Source: Priestia megaterium (GTDB lineage: Bacteria; Bacillota; Bacilli; Bacillales; Bacillaceae_H). From it: a stretch of DNA of 64,000 nt. The position numbers were made by a program, and so were the translations under genes. The first letter of the stretch is position 1. Every line of letters starts with the position of its first letter. The stretch lies in the NCBI RefSeq assembly GCF_023824195.1, contig NZ_CP085442.1, positions 782,001-846,000 of the forward strand, written 5' to 3'. Under the pieces are notes generated by a model. That model was given only the letters and a program-made list of their open reading frames with translations, searched no databases and had not been told where the DNA came from. Positions 1 to 7,940 of the stretch are shown piece after piece.

Positions 1-852
1 TTGCTGCCTACTTATGGAGAAAAGTTAGGACTGAAAGGTAAAATATGCAAGCACTGGGCTCTGAACCCTCACCCTACGTTAATTCCGGCTATTGAAAGCG
101 GATGGATTGAGAGCATACACTGCTTTGGCGGAGAAGTAGGAATGGAACAATACACAGCATCGCGTCCAGATGTGTTTTTTACAGGACGCGATGGCAGCCT
201 GCGCTCAAACCGTGCGATGTGTCAAGTGGCTGGTCAATATGCGGTAGATGCTTTTGTAGGATCAACTTTGCAAATAGATGGAGAAGGAAATTCTTCTACC
301 GTCACATCCGGACGTTTGTCAGGGTTTGGCGGAGCGCCTAATATGGGGCATGACCCTAGAGGCCGCCGACATTCTACGCCTGCTTGGTTGGATATGATAA
401 ACGAGCAGCACGAACTAGCAAGAGGCAGAAAGCTAGTTGTTCAAATGGTTGAAACCTTTCAATCAGGAAATGAGCCTGTTTTTGTGGAGTCTTTGGATGC
501 GATAAAGGTAGCGAAACAAGCAAGCTTAACTACTGCTCCTGTCATGATTTACGGGGATGATGTGACGCATGTTGTGACGGAAGAAGGAATTGCTTATTTA
601 TATAAAGCACAAAGCTTGGACGAAAGAAAAGCAGCGCTTGAAGCAGTAGCAGGGGTAACACCTATAGGCCTGCGACACAGCCAAAATAAAGTGGAAAAGA
701 TGCGCAGAGATGGCCTAGTGGCTTTTCCGGAAGATTTACAGATTCGCCGTACAGAAGCAAAGCGTTCATTATTGGCAGCAAGAAGTGTCGAAGATTTAGT
801 AGAATGGTCGGATGGCTTATATAATCCGCCTGCTAAATTTCGGAGCTGGTAA
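1..852 (+). CDS. mdcA: Malonate decarboxylase alpha subunit (partial, 5' end outside window)
   Basis: This is the C-terminal 283 residues of MdcA, the acetyl-ACP:malonate ACP transferase subunit of biotin-independent malonate decarboxylase. The enzyme splits cytoplasmic malonate into acetate and CO2 by transferring it onto an acyl-carrier subunit. The assignment rests on the MdcA-like C-terminal sequence (for example GRDGSLRSNRAMCQVAGQYA and the closing YNPPAKFRSW) and on the mdcB, mdcC, mdcDE and mdcG genes that follow at once. Family members are about 550 residues, so roughly half the gene lies before position 1; the TTG at position 1 is only where the open frame enters the window. The operon promoter must be further upstream. 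Confidence 0.9.
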   Translation: MLPTYGEKLGLKGKICKHWALNPHPTLIPAIESGWIESIHCFGGEVGMEQYTASRPDVFFTGRDGSLRSNRAMCQVAGQYAVDAFVGSTLQIDGEGNSSTVTSGRLSGFGGAPNMGHDPRGRRHSTPAWLDMINEQHELARGRKLVVQMVETFQSGNEPVFVESLDAIKVAKQASLTTAPVMIYGDDVTHVVTEEGIAYLYKAQSLDERKAALEAVAGVTPIGLRHSQNKVEKMRRDGLVAFPEDLQIRRTEAKRSLLAARSVEDLVEWSDGLYNPPAKFRSW

Positions 853-857
853 GGAAT

Positions 858-1724
858 ATGCTTATTCAGAGTATTCAAGAAGAGCCAAGACCAGCTGTGT
901 TTTACTCATGTCTAATAGCTAAAATGGCAGTTACCGCTCTGGTTGATGAAGCGGTGCTTACACCTAAGCCTGGGCTTGTAGATGCAGCAACAACTGGATC
1001 TCATCAAGATATGAATATTGAGACGTTGTTAACTTCTGCTTATGCTTTACAACCGACCTTTTTACAGATTGCATTATATAGTCAAGGAAAGCAGCCAAGT
1101 CAGATGCTAAGGGAAGAAATTGCTCGAATTGGACGCGAGGGCGAACAAATTATGTACGCGGCTACGGATGGTATTAATACACACAAAGGAGCGATTTGGG
1201 CATTAGGTCTACTTGCGTCTGCAACAGCGGTTTGCGGCATTCAAGCATCACCTGCATCCATCGCAGAAGCTGCAGGACAAATTGCTCGTTATGCAGATCG
1301 TTTTTGTCCTCTGCATTCATCTAATGGACTTCGTGTGAAAAAGCAGTATGGCGCAAAAGGAGCAGCCGGAGAGGCGAAGGAAGGATTTCCCCATTTGATT
1401 CATATAGGCTTGCCTGCTTTACATAAGGCTCGCAAGCTAGGCATACATGAAACATCAGCGCGGATTGATACTTTAGTAACACTAATAGCCAATCTTGATG
1501 ATACGTGTATTTTGCATCGTGCTGGTCCGGTAGTGTTAGAGGAGGTTAAAATGGCGGCATCCAATGTGTTAGAAGTTGGAGGGGTATCTACATCAATGGG
1601 AAAACAGCGGCTAAAAGCCTTAGATCATATTCTTCTATCATCTAACGCTTCTCCAGGTGGAAGTGCAGATTTGCTGGCTGCTGTATTATTTTTGGATCGA
1701 ATATCTCTTTTTAAAGAATCGTAA
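858..1724 (+). CDS. mdcB: Triphosphoribosyl-dephospho-CoA synthase MdcB
   Basis: MdcB (288 aa) makes 2'-(5''-triphosphoribosyl)-3'-dephospho-CoA from ATP and dephospho-CoA, the precursor of the prosthetic group carried by the MdcC carrier protein. The family signature is visible near the N-terminus as LTPKPGLVDAATTGSHQDM. A CitG-like histidine/serine motif (CPLHSSNGLRVKKQYGAKGAAGE) occurs mid-protein, and GGVSTSMGKQ and SPGGSADLLAA motifs occur at the C-terminus. It begins 5 bp after the mdcA stop. The ribosome site is weak (AAGGA almost touching the ATG); translational coupling is likely. The in-frame ATG at 924 is a less likely alternative start because it would remove part of the first helix. 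Confidence 0.9.
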   Translation: MLIQSIQEEPRPAVFYSCLIAKMAVTALVDEAVLTPKPGLVDAATTGSHQDMNIETLLTSAYALQPTFLQIALYSQGKQPSQMLREEIARIGREGEQIMYAATDGINTHKGAIWALGLLASATAVCGIQASPASIAEAAGQIARYADRFCPLHSSNGLRVKKQYGAKGAAGEAKEGFPHLIHIGLPALHKARKLGIHETSARIDTLVTLIANLDDTCILHRAGPVVLEEVKMAASNVLEVGGVSTSMGKQRLKALDHILLSSNASPGGSADLLAAVLFLDRISLFKES

Positions 1725-1747
1725 ACGTCTGCAAGGAGGAGTGGATA

Positions 1748-2050
1748 ATGGAAACGTTAGTGTTTAAATACAAAGCCAATCGAAAGTTAACTCAGCGCGC
1801 ACATGTAGGCGTTGTTGGTTCAGGGGATTTAGAAATTTTAATGGTTCCTTCTGATGAAGAACATGCTCACGTATCAGTACGAACAGGAAGTGAAGGGTTT
1901 AGTGAAACTTGGAAAGCCGTATTAGACCGGTTCTTTAGTGTTCATACGATTCAAGCGAAAATTGTAATTAATGATTTCGGTGCTACGCCTGGTGTAGTCG
2001 CCTTGCGTCTTGCACAGGCTTTGGAGGTGAGTGAAAATGGGAGTGAATAA
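1748..2050 (+). CDS. mdcC: Malonate decarboxylase acyl carrier protein (delta subunit)
   Basis: MdcC (100 aa) is the small carrier protein of malonate decarboxylase. It receives the 2'-(5''-phosphoribosyl)-3'-dephospho-CoA arm, on which malonate is activated as a thioester. The length fits the family. The VVGSGDLEILM stretch near residues 21-31 is where the modified serine of the family lies. A strong GGAGGAG ribosome site precedes the ATG. The gene ends by overlapping the start of mdcDE by 14 bp, which suggests translational coupling. No regulatory site was seen inside the operon, so expression should follow the upstream promoter. Confidence 0.9.
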   Translation: METLVFKYKANRKLTQRAHVGVVGSGDLEILMVPSDEEHAHVSVRTGSEGFSETWKAVLDRFFSVHTIQAKIVINDFGATPGVVALRLAQALEVSENGSE

Positions 2051-3737
2051 TCAAAGCTTTATTGAGTTAAATGGAAGAGAACGAGCGCAGGCAATCTTAG
2101 ATCAAGGAACATTTCATGAGCTGCTCGGTCCTTTTGACGGGATCGAATCGCCTCATTTACCTAAGCAAAATATTGTCCCTCAAAGCGATGATGGTGTCAT
2201 TATAGCAGGTGGGCTGATAGCCGGGGAGCCAGCCGTTGTCATTTCAATAGAAGGAGGGTTTCAAGGGGGAGGCATTGGTGAAGTATCGGGAGCTAAAATT
2301 GCAGGAGCTTTAGAACTAGCCCTTAATAATCACAAAAAGGGTGTTCCTGTTAGACCTGTTTTTCTATTCGATACAGGAGGGGTAAGGCTCCAAGAAGCGA
2401 ATTATGGACTTTTGTCAATATCTGAAATCGGCTCAGCTGTGGTTGCTTTGCGTGAGCATACACCTGTTGTTGGAGTTATTTCAGGAAATGTAGGCTGCTT
2501 TGGAGGAATGTCTATCACTGCTTCACTCTTTAGTTATCTCATTATGACAAAAGAAGCAAGGTTTGGCCTTAACGGCCCTGAAGTAATCGAACAAGAAGCA
2601 GGGATTGAAGAGTTTGATGCAAGAGACCGAAGCTTAATCTGGAAAACGATTGGCGGTATTCAACGCTATGAAACCGGTTTTGCAGAGGCACTAGCGCCGG
2701 ATGATGTTACTGCTATTCAAGAAGCAGTTCAAGAGACGTTTCAGAAGAAAGAAAAAGTAGCTAATAAAACAGAACAAGTAGATTTTTACAGACATTTGCT
2801 TAGTAAGGTTGATCCTTCAAAAAAAATGGCTCCTGATCAGTTTCAAGAATTGTATAAAGAAACCAAAAATGAAAATATCCCTTCAACAGTCTCTTACTCG
2901 CTGAATGAAGTTCAAGGTAACATGCCCAATAGCCGCGGTCGCGTGTGGATCAATGCTTTAATAAATAATGAAGAAGCAGATTTTGAAATTCCTTCCGTTC
3001 TTTATAAAGACGCGTTGCTAGGAAGAGAAAAGGTCCGGTATATATCGGTTGTACCTAACCCTTATAATCGTTTCTTGCGTGCGCGAAAAGGGGAAGTAGG
3101 GCTAGATGAAGGGTGGGCAATTGCCAAGCACGTTCGTGAAGTAATAAAAGAAGATCAAAATCAATCTCCGCGCCCTATAATTGCCATTGTCGATGTACCG
3201 AGCCAAGCGTATGGCTATCATGAAGAACTTCTAGGTATCCACTATGCTTGCGGTGCTGCAGCTGATGCTTATGCAGCAGCGCGCTTAGCAGGTCATCCAG
3301 TTATTACATTAATTGTCGGAAAAGCAATTTCAGGAGCATTCTTGGCTCATGGATACCAATCAAATCGGATATTGGCTTTGAAAGACGAAGGAGTAAATGT
3401 TCACGCTATGTCCAAACAGTCGGCAGCACGCATTACCAAAAGAAGTATCACAGAGCTTGAAGAAGCTTCAAAGAAAGTTCCTTCCATGGCCTATGATATT
3501 GAATCATTTGCCTCACTTGGCGCTTTATATGAGCTGATTAGCGGCATTCAAGCAGAGCAGCCCACAGAGCGCGACGTTCAAGCAATTCAAGATATTTTGA
3601 CTGGAGCAGTAGAAGATGTACGCCGTGAAGGTGTATACGATTTAAGCACCCGGCTGCACAGTGAGCAAGCAAGAAAAGCAGGGCGAGAAGCTTCTTTATT
3701 AGTAAGGGCTGAGTTGGAAAAACAATGGAATATATAG
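2037..3737 (+). CDS. mdcDE: Fused malonate decarboxylase beta/gamma subunits (MdcD-MdcE)
   Basis: This 566-residue protein joins the two carboxyltransferase-like subunits that decarboxylate malonyl-S-ACP. Residues 1 to about 280 look like MdcD (beta), with the crotonase/carboxyltransferase oxyanion loops GGFQGGGIGEVSGAKIAGAL and GNVGCFGGMSI. From about residue 300 the protein looks like MdcE (gamma), with SRGRVWINALI, IIAIVDVPSQAYGYHEE and GKAISGAFLAHG. In many proteobacteria these are separate genes of roughly 270 residues each. A GTG at 2031 is in frame but only 3 nt from GGAGG; the ATG at 2037 has proper spacing and was chosen. The 3' end overlaps mdcG by 13 bp. Confidence 0.9.
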   Translation: MGVNNQSFIELNGRERAQAILDQGTFHELLGPFDGIESPHLPKQNIVPQSDDGVIIAGGLIAGEPAVVISIEGGFQGGGIGEVSGAKIAGALELALNNHKKGVPVRPVFLFDTGGVRLQEANYGLLSISEIGSAVVALREHTPVVGVISGNVGCFGGMSITASLFSYLIMTKEARFGLNGPEVIEQEAGIEEFDARDRSLIWKTIGGIQRYETGFAEALAPDDVTAIQEAVQETFQKKEKVANKTEQVDFYRHLLSKVDPSKKMAPDQFQELYKETKNENIPSTVSYSLNEVQGNMPNSRGRVWINALINNEEADFEIPSVLYKDALLGREKVRYISVVPNPYNRFLRARKGEVGLDEGWAIAKHVREVIKEDQNQSPRPIIAIVDVPSQAYGYHEELLGIHYACGAAADAYAAARLAGHPVITLIVGKAISGAFLAHGYQSNRILALKDEGVNVHAMSKQSAARITKRSITELEEASKKVPSMAYDIESFASLGALYELISGIQAEQPTERDVQAIQDILTGAVEDVRREGVYDLSTRLHSEQARKAGREASLLVRAELEKQWNI

Positions 3738-4333
3738 CTCATGATCTGCTTCAGTTAAAAGAGAAAGCAAAGCTTATCAGTTATACACCTATCCCCGAGT
3801 GGGTGGAGCATTCTTTAGCTAAGGCTCCGTTTGTAGTTGTAAGGCGGGCTGTTCACCGAGATAGCCTGATACCTGTTGGAGTAAGAGGAGAAAGAAGAAA
3901 TCAGCGTTTTGGAGCATTTGTATCTGAGCAGGCCGTTAAACAAAGAATTAGGCCGGAAGATCTCGTTTCTATTTTTCAAAACGGCCACTTTAGAAACATG
4001 CCAGCCATAGTTGCTTTAAAAGAAGTAGCTATTATTTTAAAAGATTTTGCGTGGGGACCAACTGGCAGTGTGGGATTCGAATTTGCAAGCGATGCCGAAG
4101 TTGTTACAACAACTAGTGATTTGGATATACTTATTCGCCTTTCTTCTTATTTGTCGGTGGAACAAGCGCAACTGATAGTTAATCAGTTAAAAGAGTATCC
4201 AGTTTCTGTAGATGTACAGGTAGAAACAGAAAAAGGAGCATTTTCTCTGGTGGAATATGCAAGGGGAGAAAAGACGCTGCTTCTGCGTACTGTATATGGA
4301 CCTTCCTTAGTAAAACTGAATCAATTAGTATAA
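3725..4333 (+). CDS. mdcG: Malonate decarboxylase holo-ACP synthase MdcG
   Basis: MdcG (202 aa) transfers the phosphoribosyl-dephospho-CoA group from the MdcB product onto the carrier protein MdcC, completing the active enzyme. It belongs to the nucleotidyltransferase-fold family; the visible support is the GVRGERRNQRFGAFV segment and the paired acidic TTTSDLDILI motif that would bind metal, around residues 134-143. The start overlaps mdcDE by 13 bp. It is the last gene of the operon and is followed at once by a terminator. The malonyl-CoA transacylase (mdcH) and a malonate transporter are not found downstream, so if present they lie before the window. Confidence 0.9.
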   Translation: MEYIAHDLLQLKEKAKLISYTPIPEWVEHSLAKAPFVVVRRAVHRDSLIPVGVRGERRNQRFGAFVSEQAVKQRIRPEDLVSIFQNGHFRNMPAIVALKEVAIILKDFAWGPTGSVGFEFASDAEVVTTTSDLDILIRLSSYLSVEQAQLIVNQLKEYPVSVDVQVETEKGAFSLVEYARGEKTLLLRTVYGPSLVKLNQLV

Positions 4334-4369
4334 AAGACGGAAGAGGTATTTGCACCTTTTCCGTCTTTT
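4332..4369. terminator. Bidirectional terminator between mdcG and glnL
   Basis: An 11-bp perfect stem (AAAAGACGGAA / TTCCGTCTTTT) encloses a loop. T-rich flanks on both strands suit the convergent mdcG and glnL genes. Confidence 0.85.
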
Positions 4370-4372
4370 CTG

Positions 4373-5311
4373 TCAATACCAGCTTTTTTCCTTGCTTAAC
4401 AAGCGCTTTGCTTCAAAAAAGAATATTTGAATAAACTTTTTGGTGTTAATGCGAATCGGCAAAATTTTAGAATCTCCCTGTAATTCTTTCATTTTTTTAC
4501 GAACAGCTGTAAAGTCAAAAAACTTAGAAGCATAATTTTCAAACTTTGGATTTGAAAAATCTGTTAATCCGATAGAAGCAAAGTGATTTAGTGAGTGAGT
4601 AACTGCTCGTCTTATTCGCTGTTCACAAGCTTTGGTTTCGCGATTAATTTCAATGGAAGACGCGTGAGCTCCTAATTTTTTTTCAGCAACATTCACAAAA
4701 ATATTTTTTAGAGAAGGGAAATGTTTTTCCACACTTTCTCTTTGGTCATAAGTGTACAGAAACTGTAAAATATCCAGTAAATCTTTTGCACCATTTTCTC
4801 CTACAATACCCAATTCAGCTAATAAGAATTTACCCACATCGTATAGATGGGCTTGTTTCGTTACCGGCTGACTTGAAGAGAGGGGGTGATGAGCTGTCGC
4901 TAAACTATTCAAAGAGGTTTTAATATCATCGATTGATTTCTCAAGGGAGATTCGTTCGATTACTTTTCGAATAACCGTTAAAATTTCAATTCGATTAATT
5001 GGTTTTGTAATATAGTATTCAATTCCTAATGAATAGGCCTCTCCTATCAATTCTTTGGACTCTACCTGTGAAATCATAATCATTTTTCCTTTAAATGAAT
5101 CTTTTAAATGACGGATCGTTTCGATTCCGTCTCGTCCTGGCATAAGTAAATCGATAAATAAAATATCAATTTGTTTTAAATTTAACATAGAAGCATCTAA
5201 AAAGCTTCCGTCGACGACTTCTTCTACAACTTCTCCTAAATCCTCATCTTCAACCAGCTGACTGAGCGTTGAACGAATAGCTGAATCGTCATCTGTAATA
5301 CAAAATCGCAT
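4373..5311 (-). CDS. glnL: Response regulator GlnL (glutamine utilisation)
   Basis: This 312-residue response regulator has an N-terminal receiver domain with acidic pocket DDD at 7-9, phospho-acceptor Asp54 in DILFIDLLMPGRDG, and Lys in the YYITKP motif near 104. It is followed by the long YcbB/GlnL-type output domain (YDVGKFLLAELGI to the C-terminus) rather than an OmpR or NarL domain. In B. subtilis GlnL, activated by GlnK, switches on glutaminase and glutamine transporter genes. Here it lies 4 bp after glnK and divergent from glsA-glnT, which fits the same role. Its likely operator is the TTTTGT direct repeat at 6716-6731. Confidence 0.9.
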   Translation of the reverse strand: MRFCITDDDSAIRSTLSQLVEDEDLGEVVEEVVDGSFLDASMLNLKQIDILFIDLLMPGRDGIETIRHLKDSFKGKMIMISQVESKELIGEAYSLGIEYYITKPINRIEILTVIRKVIERISLEKSIDDIKTSLNSLATAHHPLSSSQPVTKQAHLYDVGKFLLAELGIVGENGAKDLLDILQFLYTYDQRESVEKHFPSLKNIFVNVAEKKLGAHASSIEINRETKACEQRIRRAVTHSLNHFASIGLTDFSNPKFENYASKFFDFTAVRKKMKELQGDSKILPIRINTKKFIQIFFFEAKRLLSKEKSWY

Positions 5312-5315
5312 AAAC

Positions 5316-6572
5316 TCATCCTTTCTGAATTAGATTACGAAGGGGGATTTGAATGATAAACGTCATTCCGCTGTCTTCTTGTGTAGCTTTAATCGTACCT
5401 TCAAGTTCTTGAACAATATCTTTTACATAAGAAAGACCAATGCCAGTAGAGGGGTTTCCAAACTGATCGTATTTTGAGGTGAAACCAGGTTCGAAAATAG
5501 CTTTTTCGTACTTTAAAGGTACTCCAGGACCGTTGTCTTGTACATGAAATTCTACATGTTCAGCTTGTCTATGTACCGATAAAACAATCCTTCCTTCATC
5601 TTTAATCGCTTCCACTGCATTTGCTACCAAGTTATTAATGATCGATAAAATGGTGTAAACGTGGTAGCTGAAATGTTCCCCGTTTACAGAGGAAAAAAAG
5701 GTAATTTGTTTGTGAAGAGAATCGGCATATTTTTTGTTGATACGTACGATCAGCTCGATTAATTCCTCTGCTTTCATATAATTTTGGAAACTTTCATTTG
5801 AAATTGTTTTAGATAAGCCCGCAAAAATACGCTGGTTGTCTTTTTTTACTTCGTGAATATCTCCGGCAATCCGAAGCGCTTTTTTACTGAGCGTTTGGTT
5901 TAGCACAGAATAATCTTTTTCCTGCTGATTTAATACACGGTATAAATCGTACGAAGCTTTTGTAATCGCTTCTGTATTATGAAGGGTCTTTTTTAAATGA
6001 ACGGTTTCTTCATAAAGACTTGTAATGAGCATTAGCATGTGCTCATTTTGTTTGCGAATTTGACGTTCTCGTGACTGTGATTCATAAATCGTCATCATAT
6101 TAAAAAAGCTAAGTACAATGAAGCTGTGAGCAAAAGCAATAACGGCCATGTCGGATAATGAATCGACATGGATTGTTGTGTGCAAAACTATATACTGCGC
6201 AGTTAGTTCCACTATATCAGCAGCAATTTCAATGATGAGTCCAATCAATCCAATTACAATAGCACTATAGTTCATGCGGCTTACTTTAAAAACAAAAAAT
6301 AAAAGTGCATACGTAAAGTAGAAGAAAAACGTAGGGTAATGCGTATGTGCAGAAGCCGTAAATTGAAAATGATCGAGCATGATATAATCGAGCATGATGC
6401 GAAAGAGAACGACGCTTAAAGCGGTTAACAAGCCCCCGGCTAAAACGGTTTTCCGTTTTAAAAGCAACAGGAAAAAGAAAAATGTAGGAGCTCCGAATGT
6501 AATTCGAAATGTTTCATTTAACGGATAAAATTTTAACTCTCCCGCCAGCGGGACAGTAATGAGCATGAGCAA
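5316..6572 (-). CDS. glnK: Sensor histidine kinase GlnK (start uncertain, may extend to 6614)
   Basis: This membrane sensor kinase for glutamine has several N-terminal transmembrane segments (to about residue 170), a coiled linker with a YcbA-type dimerisation region, and a C-terminal HATPase domain. The HATPase motifs are NNLVANAVEAI (N box), VQDNGPGV (G1) and GNPSTGIGLSYV (G2). The first ordinary start codon is the TTG at 6572, which would cut into the first transmembrane helix and has no clear ribosome site. A strong GGAGG at 6624-6628 lies 9 nt before an in-frame CTG at 6614. That start would add 14 residues and restore a whole first helix. It is co-transcribed with glnL. Confidence 0.88.
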   Translation of the reverse strand: MLMLITVPLAGELKFYPLNETFRITFGAPTFFFFLLLLKRKTVLAGGLLTALSVVLFRIMLDYIMLDHFQFTASAHTHYPTFFFYFTYALLFFVFKVSRMNYSAIVIGLIGLIIEIAADIVELTAQYIVLHTTIHVDSLSDMAVIAFAHSFIVLSFFNMMTIYESQSRERQIRKQNEHMLMLITSLYEETVHLKKTLHNTEAITKASYDLYRVLNQQEKDYSVLNQTLSKKALRIAGDIHEVKKDNQRIFAGLSKTISNESFQNYMKAEELIELIVRINKKYADSLHKQITFFSSVNGEHFSYHVYTILSIINNLVANAVEAIKDEGRIVLSVHRQAEHVEFHVQDNGPGVPLKYEKAIFEPGFTSKYDQFGNPSTGIGLSYVKDIVQELEGTIKATQEDSGMTFIIQIPLRNLIQKG

Positions 6573-6715
6573 TAAAATGTACGGATCTTTTCGAATGGAA
6601 GATTTAAAATTCAGATAATTCCACCTCCTGAAGTGATTCGTGAATTAGTATACATGGTGACAGCGTCCAGCACAATGGAGAAGAGTGCCAAAGATAAAAA
6701 TATAATTCCAAAAAG

Positions 6716-6731
6716 TTTTGTAGGTTTTTGT
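6716..6731. promoter_or_regulatory. Putative GlnL operator (TTTTGT-N4-TTTTGT direct repeat)
   Basis: TTTTGT at 6716-6721 and again at 6726-6731, separated by 4 bp (aggt), lie between the divergent glnK and glsA genes. As I recall, B. subtilis GlnL (YcbB) protects a direct repeat of exactly this form upstream of glsA-glnT; this is from memory, not checked. Confidence 0.65.
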
Positions 6732-6768
6732 ATGCTCTCGTAGGTTGCATTGTACATTAAAAACGAAA

Positions 6769-6811
6769 ATGAAATCGCGCTTTATGAAATCGCGCTTTAT
6801 GAAAGCGCTTT
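6769..6811 (+). repeat. Three tandem 15-bp units upstream of glsA
   Basis: Two exact copies of ATGAAATCGCGCTTT (6769-6783, 6784-6798) are followed by a shortened copy, ATGAAAGCGCTTT (6799-6811). The third copy forms most of the cre-like site. The repeat sits in the glsA leader, about 25 bp before the ribosome site. Confidence 0.75.
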
Positions 6812-6813
6812 AA
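6800..6813 (+). promoter_or_regulatory. Candidate cre site (CcpA) before glsA
   Basis: TGAAAGCGCTTTAA matches the cre consensus TGWAANCGNTNWCA at 13 of 14 positions (A instead of C at position 13). Its position just upstream of the glsA ribosome site suits a CcpA roadblock of glutamine catabolism. Confidence 0.55.
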
Positions 6814-6847
6814 AATAAAAAGTAAATTAAGTGATGAGGTGACTTTA

Positions 6848-7837
6848 ATGAAAAGAGAAATAGAACAGGAAATGTCTTACTTACAGCTCACTGCAAAAGA
6901 CCGATTACATGAGTGGGTGCAACAAACAAAAGAATTTTCGTCAGAAGGAAAAACGGCTGATTACATCCCCGCTCTGAAAGATATGGACTCGTCTCAATTA
7001 GGTATTTGTTTGATTGGTGCTGATGGAACAGTTATCCAATCTGGTGATTATGAAGCGGTATTCACTCTTCAAAGTATTTCTAAAGTCATTAGCTTTATAG
7101 CAGCTTGCTTATGCTGCGGCATTCCTTATGTGCTAGAGAGAGTGGATGTAGAGCCAACTGGAGATGCATTTAATTCTATTATAAGACTGGAAATGCATAA
7201 ACCAGGAAAGCCGTTCAATCCTATGATTAACGCTGGTGCTTTAACGGTTTCATCTCTTTTATCTGGGGAGACGGCAAAAGAAAAATTAAGCTATTTGTTT
7301 GATGTGATAACAATGCTTACCGGGAAAACACCACTCATTAATGAAACGGTCTTTGAATCAGAATGGCAAACGTCTCATCGAAATCGTGCGCTTGCCTACT
7401 ATTTAAAAGAAACGAACTACTTACAAGGAGAAGTAGAAGAAGTTCTAGAGGTTTACCTAAAGCAGTGCTCAATTGAAGTAACGACTGAAGATATTGCGCT
7501 GATCGGATTAATTCTGTCATTAGACGGATATCATCCAGTGTTTCACAAACAAGTAATTCCAAAAGAAGTAGCTAAATTAACAAAAGCGCTCATGCTTACA
7601 TGCGGTATGTATAATGCTTCAGGAAAGTTTGCGGCATTTGTTGGTATGCCAGCTAAAAGCGGTGTATCGGGAGGAATCATGTCATTGGTGCCACCTAATA
7701 CGAAAAAGCAGTCTCCATTTCCAGACGGATGCGGTATCGGAATATACAGTCCAGCTATTGATGAGTACGGGAATAGCGTAAAAGGCGTTACGCTGCTAAA
7801 AAAAATCGCAAAAGAATGGGATTTGAGTATTTTTTAG
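6848..7837 (+). CDS. glsA: Glutaminase GlsA
   Basis: This 329-residue beta-lactamase-fold glutaminase hydrolyses L-glutamine to glutamate and ammonia in the cytoplasm. The catalytic Ser-x-x-Lys is visible as S76-I-S-K79 in FTLQSISKVI. The family motifs NPMINAGAL, the SGKFAAFVGMPAKSGVSGGI region and a DGCGIGIYSPAID C-terminus are present. An in-frame GTG at 6839 overlaps the GAGG ribosome site, so the ATG at 6848 (8 nt from GAGG) was chosen. It is divergent from glnK-glnL and followed by glnT in the same direction, the B. subtilis arrangement. Control is probably by GlnL (TTTTGT repeat) and CcpA (cre at 6800). Confidence 0.93.
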   Translation: MKREIEQEMSYLQLTAKDRLHEWVQQTKEFSSEGKTADYIPALKDMDSSQLGICLIGADGTVIQSGDYEAVFTLQSISKVISFIAACLCCGIPYVLERVDVEPTGDAFNSIIRLEMHKPGKPFNPMINAGALTVSSLLSGETAKEKLSYLFDVITMLTGKTPLINETVFESEWQTSHRNRALAYYLKETNYLQGEVEEVLEVYLKQCSIEVTTEDIALIGLILSLDGYHPVFHKQVIPKEVAKLTKALMLTCGMYNASGKFAAFVGMPAKSGVSGGIMSLVPPNTKKQSPFPDGCGIGIYSPAIDEYGNSVKGVTLLKKIAKEWDLSIF

Positions 7838-7940
7838 TCTATTTACGTACTCTTCATTCGCTTCAATAATATAAACACCAAGAGAAAAAACTTTCATGTT
7901 TTGCATTTGTTCTACCAAATTTTTTAATGAGGTGATAGGC

